A stretch of DNA of 64,000 bases from the NCBI GenBank assembly GCA_019973155.2, contig BPQB01000107.1:34367-98366 (forward strand), in the 5' to 3' direction. Of this stretch, positions 10,364 to 22,000 are shown piece by piece. The stretch's first letter is position 1. The number at the start of each line of letters is the position of its first letter. The position numbers and the translations under genes are program-made. The notes under the pieces were generated by a model. That model saw only the letters and a program-made list of their open reading frames with translations, did no database searches and was not told the origin of the DNA. The DNA is from Phanerochaete sordida (Eukaryota; Basidiomycota; Agaricomycetes; Polyporales; Phanerochaetaceae).

Positions 10364-12384
10364 ATGTCGCAGTCGACCGTCGCCGACGATGACAGAGACT
10401 CCTCGTATGCATTCTAATCATCCACAACATGTTCGTTACCCGTTTTTCTGATCGCTGTGATGCGCAGGCCGCCGCCGCCAAGCCAGACGACGCTCGGCCG
10501 CAAACGCTCTCTCAGCCTCTCTTCCGAGCCCGACACCGACCTCGAAGACATCAAGCGTCCTCGTCTCACTCCTTCTCTGTCCTTCACGTCCAGTCTCAAT
10601 GAATCGTTCACGAGCGAAGTGTCCCTAGTAAGCCCCCAGTCCCCTTTAGTCGCCCGCTCCCCTTTCCCCCCAAAGCTGACCAATTCCAATAGTTCTCTAC
10701 TTCCACGCCGTCGTCCCCACGAATGTGCCGCACCTACAGCCGGCGGTTGCGCGAGTCGACGCGGCCGCCGGCGCTCAGCGCGAGCTCGTCGCGCACGGAC
10801 CTGTCGTTGCTGTCTGGTCGCGGCCGCAGCGACAAGGATGAGGCCCTCGAGACCGGCCTCGCCATGATGCGCGAAACTGCTTCCGTGAGCAGCCGTGCGA
10901 CATCTCCCGTGGTCCCAGTGTTCCCGGAACCGTCTGCCCGGCACCACCTCAAGGCCGGGCGGCTTGCGATCGACTTCAGCGTTTCGACCACCGCCACGCA
11001 GGAGGATCCCCCCACCGAGGAAAACCCGTTCCAGGGCCCGTCGTGGCCGGCAAGCTGGGGCGTCAGCAACGTGCTCTACTTCTCGCGCGGGAACCGTGTG
11101 TACCTGAAGAACATGTCCCTGAACGAGGACGTCGCGCAGATGTGCAAGCTCAAGGAGTCCCACGGCGACCTCCGCATCCTCGAGTGTGGTGGCCGCGACC
11201 AAGCCAACGTCCTCGCGTCCGCAACGAGCAAGGGCTACATTCAACTGTGGGACGTGACAGCAAGGAAGAGCACGCTCTCATGGCAGTGCAAGGGTGCCGT
11301 CAGCATGCGCTGGAACGGACCCGTGCTCACCGTCGGCTGCCTCAAAGGCGCCGTACGCCACTACGACACCCGTATCGCGACTACGTCGAAGATGCGGGAG
11401 CAGTCGCGCCGTGCGATACGTCACCAGAAGCCTATCACTAGCCTTGCGTGGAACGGCGAGGGGAAGCTGCTCGCGAGCGGCGATGACTCTGGACTCATCT
11501 TGTGCTGGGACGACCGGATGCAGATGCCCCTTGACGTGGGAGAGCACAACGGCCGCCGTAAGAAGATGGTCCACAACGGTGCCATCACGGTGAGTCCTTT
11601 GACCGTCATACCCGGAGCTAATCACTGACTTTGCGCGCAGGCACTCGCGTGGTGCCCGTGGCAGCCGAAAGTATTGGCCTCCGGCGACAGTACCGACGAA
11701 GGCGCGGGCACTATCCGCATCTGGAACGTCTCCGGATCTTCCACGCAAGCGAGCAGCTCTCACACCTCGACATACTCCTCGCTGTACTCATACAGCTCGA
11801 CCTACTCGACGACATCCCTCGCGCGCGGCTCGCTGACGCGCTCCTCCTCGATGACGTCCCTCTCCTCGCTCTCGAACCGCTCGTTCTCGACGCCATTCGG
11901 CCCACGGCAGGAGCGCAGCGACCGGCTCGACATCGGCGCGAGCGTGACCTCGCTGCACTGGTCGCCGCACTGCAAGGAGCTCCTCAGCACGCACGGCCCC
12001 GGCCGCGCGCCCGCGCCGAACCACCTCGACGCCGACGACGCCGACGCGCCCGTCGCGCCCCTCCGCCACCGCTTCGGCAACAGCGTCGTCGTGCACCAGT
12101 ACCCGAGCCTCACGCCCGTCACGAGCCTCCGCGTCGACGGCGACGACGTCGGGCCGGCAAACAACGCGGCTGGCGCGAACACGAACGCGAACGGCGCAGA
12201 GACGGGTGCTGCGCCGCCGGAGGATAGGGCGCCGCGGATCGCGGGTAGCTTGCTCGCACCTAGCGGACAGAAGCTCCTCCTCGCGCTCCCCGCCGAGGGC
12301 AAGCTCCGCGTGTGGGACGTCTGGGGCAAGCCGAGCCTGCGCCGCCAGCCGAGCGCACTCAACCTCGAAGGCCGCATCCGGTAG
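10364..12384 (+). CDS. CDC20/Fizzy-family WD40 activator of the APC/C
   Basis: These proteins load substrates on the anaphase-promoting complex. I start at 10364: exon 10364-10404 (MSQSTVADDDRDSS) joins over a 63-bp intron to the Pro-rich exon beginning PPPPSQTTLGRKRS. The next intron ends at 10693, and the last intron spans about 11590-11640. After a Ser-rich N-terminus with basic clusters, the WD40 part runs from WGVSNVLYFSRGNRVYLKNM through HGDLRILECGG, KGYIQLWDV, KPITSLAWNGEGKLLASGDD, LAWCPWQPKVLASGDSTDEG and VTSLHWSPHCKELLSTHG, which is the Cdc20/Cdh1 repeat pattern. The protein ends in Ile-Arg (GRIR), the APC/C-docking tail. I cannot find a C-box (DR[FY]IP) in the N-terminus. Blade 6 carries a long insertion (about 12000-12060 and 12130-12240). 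It could be a meiotic-type (Ama1/Mfr1) activator; that is inference. Confidence 0.85.
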
Positions 12385-13009
12385 TTCCGTCGCCACCGCT
12401 GCGGCGAAAGGATTCCTCCGCGACAGCATTTCGCAAAACTGTCTGTGTGAAATATGGGCCCGGGCACGGTGGAGGAGCAGACGAAGGGGGAACGGCGAAC
12501 ACTTCTGTAAAGTATGTTATAGCACCCAGGAAATAATTCTCGGCACGCGTCGCGCGCCCCTACCCTGTTTGTTCTCATACACGTGTAGCACTTAGGATTC
12601 GCCGCATGTAGGATGGGGGCCAGAACTTCAATCTATCTATCCTTCGTTCGGGATTGGTGGGTGGGTCTGCGAGCTTGCACAAGGCGGCCCCCGACTCCCA
12701 GTGTAACATCTGCTGAAGATGATTCACGGTCAGCTACTGTCCTTTCAAGGATCATGCAAGAGGAGCTGAAATGGGAGAGCCGAGTCTGCTCAAAACGTTA
12801 GGCGAAGCCCAGAAACCCCTGAACTTGTACACCTGCCAAATGCAGCAGCAGCCAGCGAATGCCTCCGCTGGCCCGGCCTCCGGGCCGGACGGGCGAGCCC
12901 TGTGAAATCTCCGTCCGCCCCAGCGAGCGCACCCTCCTTGCGTCCTGCGAGCGCGCGACTCTGGCGGGCGAACGTCACACTACGCGGCAGCAGGAAGCGA
13001 CGCACGACG
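12385..13009. other. Intergenic, nothing recognised
   Basis: 625 bp between the CDC20-like and GH3 genes on the same strand; likely 3' region plus promoter. No repeat or coding signal stood out. Confidence 0.5.
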
Positions 13010-15090
13010 ATGGCCGAGCTGAGCGAGGAGATCAGGCGCGAGGTCGGACAGGTACGTGCCCACGTCTCGAGGGGCATGAGGACGCGAGCCTGACGCAGAG
13101 CTCAGCACTTTGTCTTTGGCTTTCATGGCCATGAGATCACGGAGGACATACGCGTGCTCATCACGGAGTTTTATGTTGGGTACGCCTTGCTCCTGAAGTC
13201 GTGGTCACCCAAGACTTACCTTTACGCGCACGACAGGAACGTCATTCTCATGAAGCGCAACGTCCGCGGTACGCCGTCTGCTACCCCTCGCAGACACACT
13301 CGGTGACAGGGGACCACAGACATCGCCCAGCTGCACGCGCTTGTATACTCCCTACAACAGCTCGCGAAGGATGCGGGGCACACGCGACCGCTCATGATTG
13401 GCACGGACCAAGAGAACGGTGAGTCCTACCGCCGTGTGGCGTGCGCATTTTCGCTTAAGGATCTGCCAGGCCTTGTCTCTGCGTTCAGCTCGCCGGCGTG
13501 CGGAACTCAATTGTGCGCTTCTGTTTTATGACTAAGGCGGGTCTCTGCTGACAGCCTCAGTCCTGGCGCGATGGCTCTCGCGGCGACGGGCTCGGTCGAC
13601 ATTGCGGACAAGGTGTCCGGGGCTTCTGCGATGGAGATGAGAGCTGCAGGTATCAACTGGGCGTAAGCACCTGTCCTGAGCAATAAAGTGAAATCTGTGT
13701 TGATTTACCGTTTTTACAGGTACAGCCCAGTGGCTGATGTGAATTCTGATCCCAGAAACCCTGTCATAGGTGAGCGTAGTCATCCATCGTAGAGGCTAAA
13801 ATTCATCACATTTGCAGGTGTACGGTCGTTTGGTGATGGTACGAGATTTTTTTCTGGTCGTGTGACCTACCATGCTGACCTGTTGCAGATCCTGAGAAAG
13901 TCTCGCGTTTCGTGAACGCCGTCAGCAAAGGCCTTGCACGGCACAAGGTCGCCCCGTCAGCAAAACACTTCCCGGGTCACGGAAACACGCACGTCGACTC
14001 GCATCTCAGCCTTCCACGCATCATGCAGACGAGCGAAGCGCTCGCCGCGACCGAGCTCGTCCCCTTCCAGTCGCTCATCGACAACGGCATCGCAACTATC
14101 ATGACGGGGCATATGGCGCTGCCTCTGATCACTGGGGCAGACACACCCTGTTCGCTGTCACGGATGATCACGACAGACCTTCTACGCGACCAAATGGGCT
14201 TCGCGGGCGTCATCGTGACGGATTGTCTCGAGATGGAGGCCGTCGCGGAGATCTATGGGTCTGAAGGCGGCGCGGTTCTGGCTCTACAGGCGGGCGCGGA
14301 CGTCGTCATGATCTGTCATACACTTCAGCGCCAGCGCGGCGCGGTCGAGCACACCTACGCGGCGATCGCCAAGGGCGACCTCTCAACCGAGCGCCTGCTC
14401 GAGAGCGGGAAGCGCATCGCAGCGCTCAAGGATGCGTTCGCAGGTACCTGGGACGACGTACTTGCGCCCCCGCTCGACCTCGGCGCGTGGAGCATGCTCA
14501 AGAACGCGAACGCCGCGCTTAGCAGACAGGCGTACGCCCAGTCGATGACGCTCGTGCGGGACCCGTCCGGCGTGCTCCCGCTGCGTGCGGACGTGGGCGC
14601 GGTCATGGTCTTCACCCCGGTCATGGAGAGCATCAACCTGGCCGTCGACGACGCGGAGGGCGTGCTGCGCGACGCCGTGGGCCGCCTGCGCAACACGGCA
14701 GGCCCCGCGTATACGGCCTTCGCCGCGGCGATGACGAAGCGCGCGACGGTGCACCACGCGATCTACTCGCCCGACACGATGGTCTCGCCATCCACGCAGG
14801 AGTACCTCGCGGGCGCCGCGGCGGTCGTGTTCGCGACACGCAACGGGTACGAGAAGGGCAGCTGGCAGATCGAGTGCCTGAAGCGCGTCATCGCGCGCGC
14901 GGGGCCCGAGAAGCCGGTCGTGCTCGTCTCGACGTGTGCCCCGTACGACGTGCTCGATCTAAACCTGGAGGGGCTCGTCGCTGTGCTGGCGACGATGGAG
15001 TTTACGATCCCGGCGCTCGAGACTGCGGTTGAGACGATCTTTGGCGCGATACAAGCGAGGGGAACAGTACCGGTGCAGGTTGGCCAGTAA
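13010..15090 (+). CDS. GH3-family beta-N-acetylglucosaminidase-like hydrolase (NagZ type)
   Basis: The family removes terminal beta-N-acetylglucosamine, and fungal members may act in chitin or glycan turnover. Small exons from the ATG at 13010 (MAELSEEIRREVG) give GHEITEDIRVLITEFYVG, NVILMKRNVR, then PLMIGTDQENG, QFPGAMALAATGS, INWAYSPVADVNSDPRNPVI and GVRSFGDDPEKV. The long last exon has the diagnostic KHFPGHGNTHVDSH motif (its Asp/His pair acts as acid/base in this clade) and GVIVTDCLEMEAV, where the Asp is the expected nucleophile. A C-terminal domain follows (VVFATRNGYEKGS, VVLVSTCAPYDVL), as in two-domain NagZ-like enzymes. Stop TAA 15088-15090; roughly 550 residues. No signal peptide is visible, which suggests an intracellular enzyme. 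The acceptor before QFPGAM (CCTCAG) is chosen over a nearer CAG because it restores the conserved block. Confidence 0.88.
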
Positions 15091-15872
15091 AACACGCATT
15101 ATGGCTATCGACACAAATCCGGTGGGTATCTTTCGTTTGCTTCAAACAAAACCACTCTTACTTCGCTCATAGGCTAAACTCGGACCGTTAACTTGTGTAT
15201 GCATTGACAACCACATAGAGGTCCTGCTTGGCTTCGGGGTAGTATCCACTCGCACGAACATTGCACTCGGATGAGGTCTTTCGGTGTATTGGCCTGCGCT
15301 GTCGACTCGTTATACATGTAGACTCGCTGCGGTCAGGGATGCACCGGGTCCTGCCAGTGGTGCTCGTTCGGCGAACAGTCGCTGTCGAGAACTCGGCTGG
15401 CCGGAGAAGTTCGATAATCTCACTGTTGTATCGCTCCTTATATACACTCAAATAAGCAACGTTTTGTCCACTCTGGAGTTCACGACACTCAGACTGAAGG
15501 ACACGGTAGCGTTCGCGGAACGCGAGACGATGCGCGCTTGTAGGCCTGAGGCTGGACCCCGGTCACTTCCAGGCTCCTTGCGGGCCCAGTGCAGGCATTG
15601 TATGCAGACATCTTTGACTCTGAGCCTACTGTCTTCACTCGAGTATCTACGAAGATCTACCTCGGTGATCCTGAGGATATTTGGGAGTAAAAGGCCTGCC
15701 ACGTGTACGGGACACTGCCCCGCTTGCGTCGGGCGTCTACCCCATTTGGTAATTGCGTCTGCAGCAGCACAGCGCAAACCAGGTTACTTCCCGACAACAT
15801 CCAACACCTCTCAGCCCCGATCTCACCGCTGTCTGAGACGACGGACGCGCACAGACCCGCCTACGAACGGTG
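15091..15872. other. Intergenic with a possible small reverse-strand relic
   Basis: 782 bp between GH3 and the VHS-GAT gene. On the minus strand a TATATAAGG-like site (about 15442-15450) precedes a stretch reading CSPNEHHWQDPVHP and, in another frame, ASGYYPEAKQDLYVVVNAYT to a stop near 15188. This could be a short gene or a relic, but no splice model joined the pieces convincingly. Confidence 0.3.
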
Positions 15873-18755
15873 ATGAAGAAGCTATTTGGCCGTGACAAGC
15901 CAAAACCGGCCAAGTCGCCCGCCGCGGGGGTGGCCAAGGACCTCGCCAGTCCAGGCGGCACCGGCCAGGAGGTGCGCCCCGTCCTCTATGCCTTGCGTGC
16001 GACCGCCAGAGACAAATACGGAGCCCGCAGAACAGTCACTTCTTTGGTCACCAACATCCCCAGCACGACCGTAACTCGATCCGTGTTTCATCTGACGACC
16101 ACTGGGACATCATCTCCTCGCATGACGGTGCGCTCCGAGCCTCCGTCGCCCCGGACGCGTACCACTCGCCCGCTCACAGTCACCCGCACACAGGCAACTC
16201 CCCGCTGCTCGCTGGCCACAACTCCCCACGCGCCGTCTCGCCCTTCGGCGGTCCACCCGCCGTCCCGCCAGCCGTCCCGCCCAAGCCCGTGCCGACGACC
16301 ACGAAGAGCCTCGACCGCGACGGCACGCAGAAGCTCCTCAAGAAGCAGCCGCCTCCGAGCAATCAGAACGGACCCGCGGCCATTGGCATCCTGAAGGCGC
16401 TCGACCCGCACCCCGATGCCCCGCAACTGCGCGTCGAGAACTCGGACGAGCAGCTCGGCGGCAGCGATCATGTCAGCAGCCGCGATGACAAGAAGGAGCG
16501 CAAGGGATTCTGGGAGCGCGCGAGTGAACGTACGCGCGAACGTGAACGAGAGAAGGAGCGGCATCGCGAGCGCGAGCGCAAGGAGGAGGAGGGCCAGGCG
16601 GAGCTCACCAGGATGATCGGTGCGTCGTCCATTCTCTGCCAGACCAGCGTGTGCTCAACTACAGCAGGGTACCTCACTGCGACGGCATCGGAAGATTGGT
16701 CTCTGGTGCTTGAAGTCTGCGAGCGCGCTTCGGCCAGCGAAACACACGCCAAGGAAGCTATGAAAGCGCTCCGCAAAGAATTCAAGTGAGCGCACGCCCC
16801 TTCGCCTAGCGCACAGTCCGTGACAGCCATCTCGCACAGATATGCCGAAGCCCCCGCTCAGCTCTCGGCCGCACGCGTAAGCCGACGCCACCTCTTGCGC
16901 CCTGAGTGTGCCTGACGTATGCACAGCTCTGGGCGATTATGCTCCGCAACTGTCGCGAGGTCTTTGTCCTGCAGTGTGCATCACGCAAGTTCTTGGACAC
17001 CCTCGAAGATGTCCTCCAAGCATCCAAGACGTCGCCTGTGGTGCGCGAGCGTCTGCTCGAGGTCCTCGCCGGCGCAGCGTACATGAGCCCGTCAGGTACG
17101 CAGGTCCGCCCAGCGCGTTACAATATGCTGACACACGCTCAGGCAAGGGTCACGAGAAGGAAGGCTTCCGGGGCCTCTGGCGTAAGGTCAAGGCGCCAGA
17201 ACAGCCGGAGGAAGGCATCCCCTTCGACACCGAAGACGCCATGTTTAACCCGCCTGTGCCCAGCTTCCACGAACCACCATTGACAGCGAAGCCGGCTGAC
17301 GTCCCAAGACGGCCCTCGGTACGCAACTCGCATCTGTCTGCGCGATTTGCCTCACCAATGGTCGGTAGGTTGCAAAGCACAAGAATCCATCACGGCACCG
17401 CGTCATCCCGCCCGAGGAAGATATGCGGCGGCTGTTGCAAGAGTGTAAGGTCGGCAGTGGCAATGCGTCGCTACTATCTGAGGCACTCGCATTCGCGAAG
17501 CCAGAAGACCTCAAGAACAAGGAGATCATACGCGTCAGTTACCCGCCGCTCAGCGTAGTCTTTCACTCACCTTGGCTACAGGAGTTTTACGCGCGCTGTC
17601 GCGCATCACAAGAACTCATCTTTGCCCAGATCCCTTGGGCCTCGGCTGGTGCCGAGCGTTCGCGACAGGCCGCTGGCCGAGGTAGTCCGCAGCTGCAGAA
17701 GCGGACACGGTCACAAGACCAGCCTACCGGTCCAGTCGTCGTGCGACAGGACTCATCAGAACCTGTCCAGGCAACGCAAGAGGAGCTCCTTTTGGCGGAA
17801 ATTCTGAAGGCAAACGAAGAGCTGACGGATGCGCTGCGGCAGTACGATGATCTCGAGCGGGTCGGCATAGAGCGCGACACCGAGGAGCGAAGCAAGAAGG
17901 AAACGCGAATCGACAGAAGTGTAAGTCTCACATCATTCGTTTTGTACAGCTTGTTCATCTCCCGCTAGCAACTGTACTATGACGCGGACGGCCAGATGCA
18001 TCTCGAGCCACCACAGCCGCACTTCGCTGCGACTTCTTCGCACACCCCATCACCGTCGTCATCACCGTCGCCTTCGCCCGCACCATCTGTCATGGTGCAC
18101 AGCGCGCACTCGCACGGAGGTCACCCGCTTCCGCCAGTGCCACCTCACGCTAGCGCTCTCTCGCACAGCCCGGGCAGCTTCCATGCACACCTCACGCCGT
18201 CGCTCGCACCGCCGCCTCCGGCGCCGCACGGCCCCCGTCAGCCGCTACACTCGAGTGCGCGCTCGCGGACACCGTCGCCCGACCGCAGCTCGATGACGCA
18301 CTCGACGCAGCAGTACCACGAGCAGTACTACCACGACGCCGCAGCCGAGATTCCGGCTGCGGTCTCGAGAATGCGCATCAGCGACAGCGACAGTGCGAGC
18401 CCTGAGTCAGACGAGGAGCCTCGCGTGCCGACACGCCCCAGCGCGAAGGCCCTCGGCAAGCGGCGGGCGCCACCGCCGCCAGATAATGACGGTGCGTTGT
18501 CTCCTCCTGCGGGCACCGTGAGTCCTGACAGGGCGTGTTTCCATAGGCTTCGATCCAGACGATCTGTTCTACGAGCATGGCAATGAATCGCACCGCTCGG
18601 ACGAATTTGCCGAGGAGAATGACGAGGAGCACCCGTCCCCGCAGCTGCCATGGCACCATCCGGTGCAGTACGTGTACGATGCGGCGGCAGAGCGTCACAG
18701 AGAGCTTTTCCAGGAGGGAGGACTCAATGGGACGGCGCCTGGTGTTGTACATTGA
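15873..18755 (+). CDS. VHS and GAT domain protein (Lsb5/GGA/TOM1-like)
   Basis: VHS-GAT proteins bind ubiquitinated cargo and Arf or actin-patch factors at endosomes or the trans-Golgi. The start is the ATG at 15873 (MKKLFGRDKPKPAKSP). A long Pro/Ser/His-rich segment follows (about 16080-16440), then a highly charged helix of repeated Arg-Glu (about 16520-16600). The VHS domain spans SEDWSLVLEVCERASASET, AMKALRKEFKYAEAPAQL, LWAIMLRNCREVFVLQCASR and VVRERLLEVLAGAAYMSPSG. A linker (KEGFRGLWRKVKAPEQPEEG) leads to a GAT-like three-helix region: MRRLLQECKVGSGNASLLSE, LKNKEIIREFYARCRASQEL, LLLAEILKANEELTDALRQY. The tail is Pro/Ser/His-rich with NDGFDPDDLFYEHGN near the stop at 18753-18755. The VHS domain is not at the extreme N-terminus, unlike the GGAs, so Lsb5-like is the better name. 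It converges on LAA1, 278 bp away. Confidence 0.83.
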
Positions 18756-19033
18756 GCATCATGTAATTACTCATTGGCGAGGATACTGGGAGGGCAGTTG
18801 TTCGATTGGTTGGGATGGGCTGGAGGGAGTCATGGACGTTCACCTGGTCCTTGTTGCTGTCGTATTGTCTGTGCAATTAGCTGTAGAATACATTTTTTGT
18901 CATCGTGAACAGCACTATTATTATTCCATATTCACATCCGAGTCCCCCGTCTGCCCGCGACGCGCCTCAAACACAGCATAAATTATCCAGAAGGGGATCG
19001 TCCCTGCTTTGCTATGTGCCGCACGACTTGCCC

Positions 19034-22000
19034 TCAGAAGGCCCGCAGAGAGATCTGCGGCTTGTGCACTTCGCCGGCGCCGGCCTTCCTCCCTCCAAGG
19101 GCTTGCCTGACTGACGTCTCGAGCGTCTCGCGCAACTCGGCCGGGAGTTTCGTCGTTGCCTCCTTGAAGGCGGGCGGCGATGCGGTTGCAAATGTCAGCA
19201 CCTGCGCGATCGTCTGTGTGTGCAACGCCGAGGGCGGTGTCTGCTCCGGATCCAGGAGCAGCGTCATCGTTGGGAGCAGGACGCCGAGCACGCGCGGCTC
19301 TGCAAAGTGTCAGAGCCAGGCAATACTTAGCAAGGGGCTGCTCACTGTTTTCCTCTGTCGTCGATGTGAATAGCGCAGCGAACGCCTTCCACATTTCACC
19401 CACTATCTGAATGCGAACGTCGGTCGGCTCGCCGTCCAGCGCTGCTACCCTCGCGACACATTCGATTATGCCCGGGAGGAGTAGTCGCGCGCAATGCTGC
19501 AGCGCGGGGCTCCCCATTGCCGAGGCGGTGACCAAGGTCTTGGCGCAATGCGCCGCAGTCAAGGCCATCTGCGCCGCCGATCAGGAAGGTCTAGGCGAAA
19601 GGAGAATCAGGGACGGACCTCATTCGACTCGCTCAGCTGCTGCGAAATCAGGAAGCAGCAGTGTTCGATGACGGCTTGGCTCAGGCGCACGATCGGAGGT
19701 AGGATCGTCAGGATAAGAACAGCGGCCAGCATGTTGTTCTTGATCTTCTTCCTGCACGCAGGGCCATCTCGTCCTCTGCATATTATAAGTGAGGAAAGTA
19801 CAGCTAGCCAGTCACGGCCGACGTACCTCATCGCATCTATGTTCAGCAGACATGCAGATAGCAGCCCATGTATCACACGCTCATACTTGATACGCTCGTG
19901 ATCGTCCTCAGGCACTTTCTCCAGGAGTTTCTTCAGTGATTGCAATGTTGGGCCGACAAGGTCGACTTCCGACACCTCGTCTTTCAGAAGATCTACAATG
20001 TGTCCGTGAGACTTTTCCGGAGTGAATCTACGTCGCACAGGCTCACCATTGTATAGCGCAACAGCCACAGTGCGATATTCGATGTTACGAGAAGGCTCAC
20101 ATGCAGCCGCGACTACGGTGTAGGCTTCGAAGCCAGCATTGATTAGTTGCACGCGGTCAGCTGGGGTTGCATTGTCCTCTGTAAGGCGATCAGAGCGAGG
20201 CCTTGCTCCGACGGTTGAAGTACGCACGGATTGACTTGTCTCTGTTGTTGATTGCTCGCTTGAGGACGTAGGCACAAATGCGCAGACAGTGGACTTGCGG
20301 CGGCGGGGAATCCTGCTGTTCGCTGCCGAGGCCATTAGCAAGAAGTTCCTCCGAACTTGTCCTCATACACACCTTTGTCCACGAGCCACGCTACTAGCCA
20401 AGCTGGCAAGACTGTCCACCAGATGTACTTGTACGGCAACCGGCTCCGTCATAGCCATGCGATAGCAGAGGTTGACCAATTCCTCGAAGATGGGGACGTC
20501 CTTGAATGCATTACCAGCATACTGTGGCTTGACCAGATGCTTGAGAGCCTTCAGCGAGATGATGGTGCTTCGGAGATTCTGCAGCCCGGTCTCGGGCGTT
20601 GAGGTCGCCAGCGTCTCGAAGACCAATCCGAAGAGAACGTAGAAGAAGGTCGTCGGCTGCTCAGATGCCGTGCCATTCGTGGCGATATTTGCGTCTGCGT
20701 CGGTCGGCTCGCGTCCGTCGATTGCAACGCGGATGAAAGGGTCGTTATTGTCCATAGCTGCTGTGACAGCTTGCAGGATGATTGACCAAGCGTCCTTGTA
20801 GTACTGCAAGCGGTAGATGAGCATCTCTACAGTTTGATGAAGCCATGCCTCCTTACTGGAAGCAACACCTCCTTTCCAAGGCTGGCGTAAGAAGAGTCAA
20901 CGCCTCCGCTGGCAGCATCATCGAGAAGTTCGGTCCCCGCCCGGATACTTGCATAGTCCCGAAGGGAACCCATCCACAGAGACGCCAAGGCCTTCCGATA
21001 GGGTTGGAGGACCGCTGTAAGATAGGTCTGCGATGAACTCGACACCTGCAGCTCAGCCCAAGCCGACAGAGTTGCGATGCGCAACATGACAGACGCATTA
21101 GGACCCAGGTCGACTGCTTCCCCAAGGCGCAGCATTCCCGGTTCTGTATCTTGCGTGAGTACGAGAGACGTGGACTGAACAACGCAGAGACCGACCTTGG
21201 CATTGCTCAAGAGCAGTGGTTAAGAGCTTCAAGATGCGACCCATCCTATTGACATCTTTGACGACACCAGAACCGACGAACACGGCGCAAGCCTTGATGG
21301 CGGACGCCAGTATCTCTGGCGTTGAGTCCGCGGAGAAGGCTGGGGTCAATGCCGCCGTAATAGGGGCCTGGTACTGTTCGAGTAGGAGCGCGCCCTCAAA
21401 ATCTGGATCTGGTGAGCGAGCGAAGATCTATAGACCGACATATCAGCAGGCGTAGTAAAAATAGTGGCACTTGACGCACCTCTATGACATCCCTTAAGAC
21501 AGTCAGCCCCTCGAGCCGGATCTCCATAACATGTGCTGCTGAGGCTGTAAACGCAATACGGATGAGGTCTCCGATGCGGGATACCAGTAGCCTAGGAAGA
21601 GGGATGCCTTGTGCTCTTGCGAATGCAATATCCAGGTGCTCTCTTCGTCCGGAACGCGCAACTGTGCCGCAGATCTCATGCAAGCACTGCAGAGCGAACA
21701 ACTGCGTTCGCCAGCGTGCAGTTGAGCGTAGACCATCGATACCATCGCCGTCCGCCGCGGGGTCGACGCTGAGCGACTGGCCTTCGTCGTCGAGGTCGCT
21801 GCGCTTGGAAGCAGCATCGCCTGCGCGCTGGGATGCTGTTGTCCGTGACATGATGCGTTGGCAAAGATCGATCCAAGCAGAGGGGTTGTAGGACACCGTC
21901 TGCTGCAACCACGAGATGATGACGTTGCGGACACCCGCGACTGAGGCATCGTCGTCCAGCATGGCAAAAAGCTCCTCTACCAATTGATCTCCCCCAAGCC

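Noticed and set aside
16088..16564. Reverse open frame opposite the VHS-GAT gene
   Set aside because: Shadow of the Arg/Glu-rich and Pro-rich coding exons; no family features.
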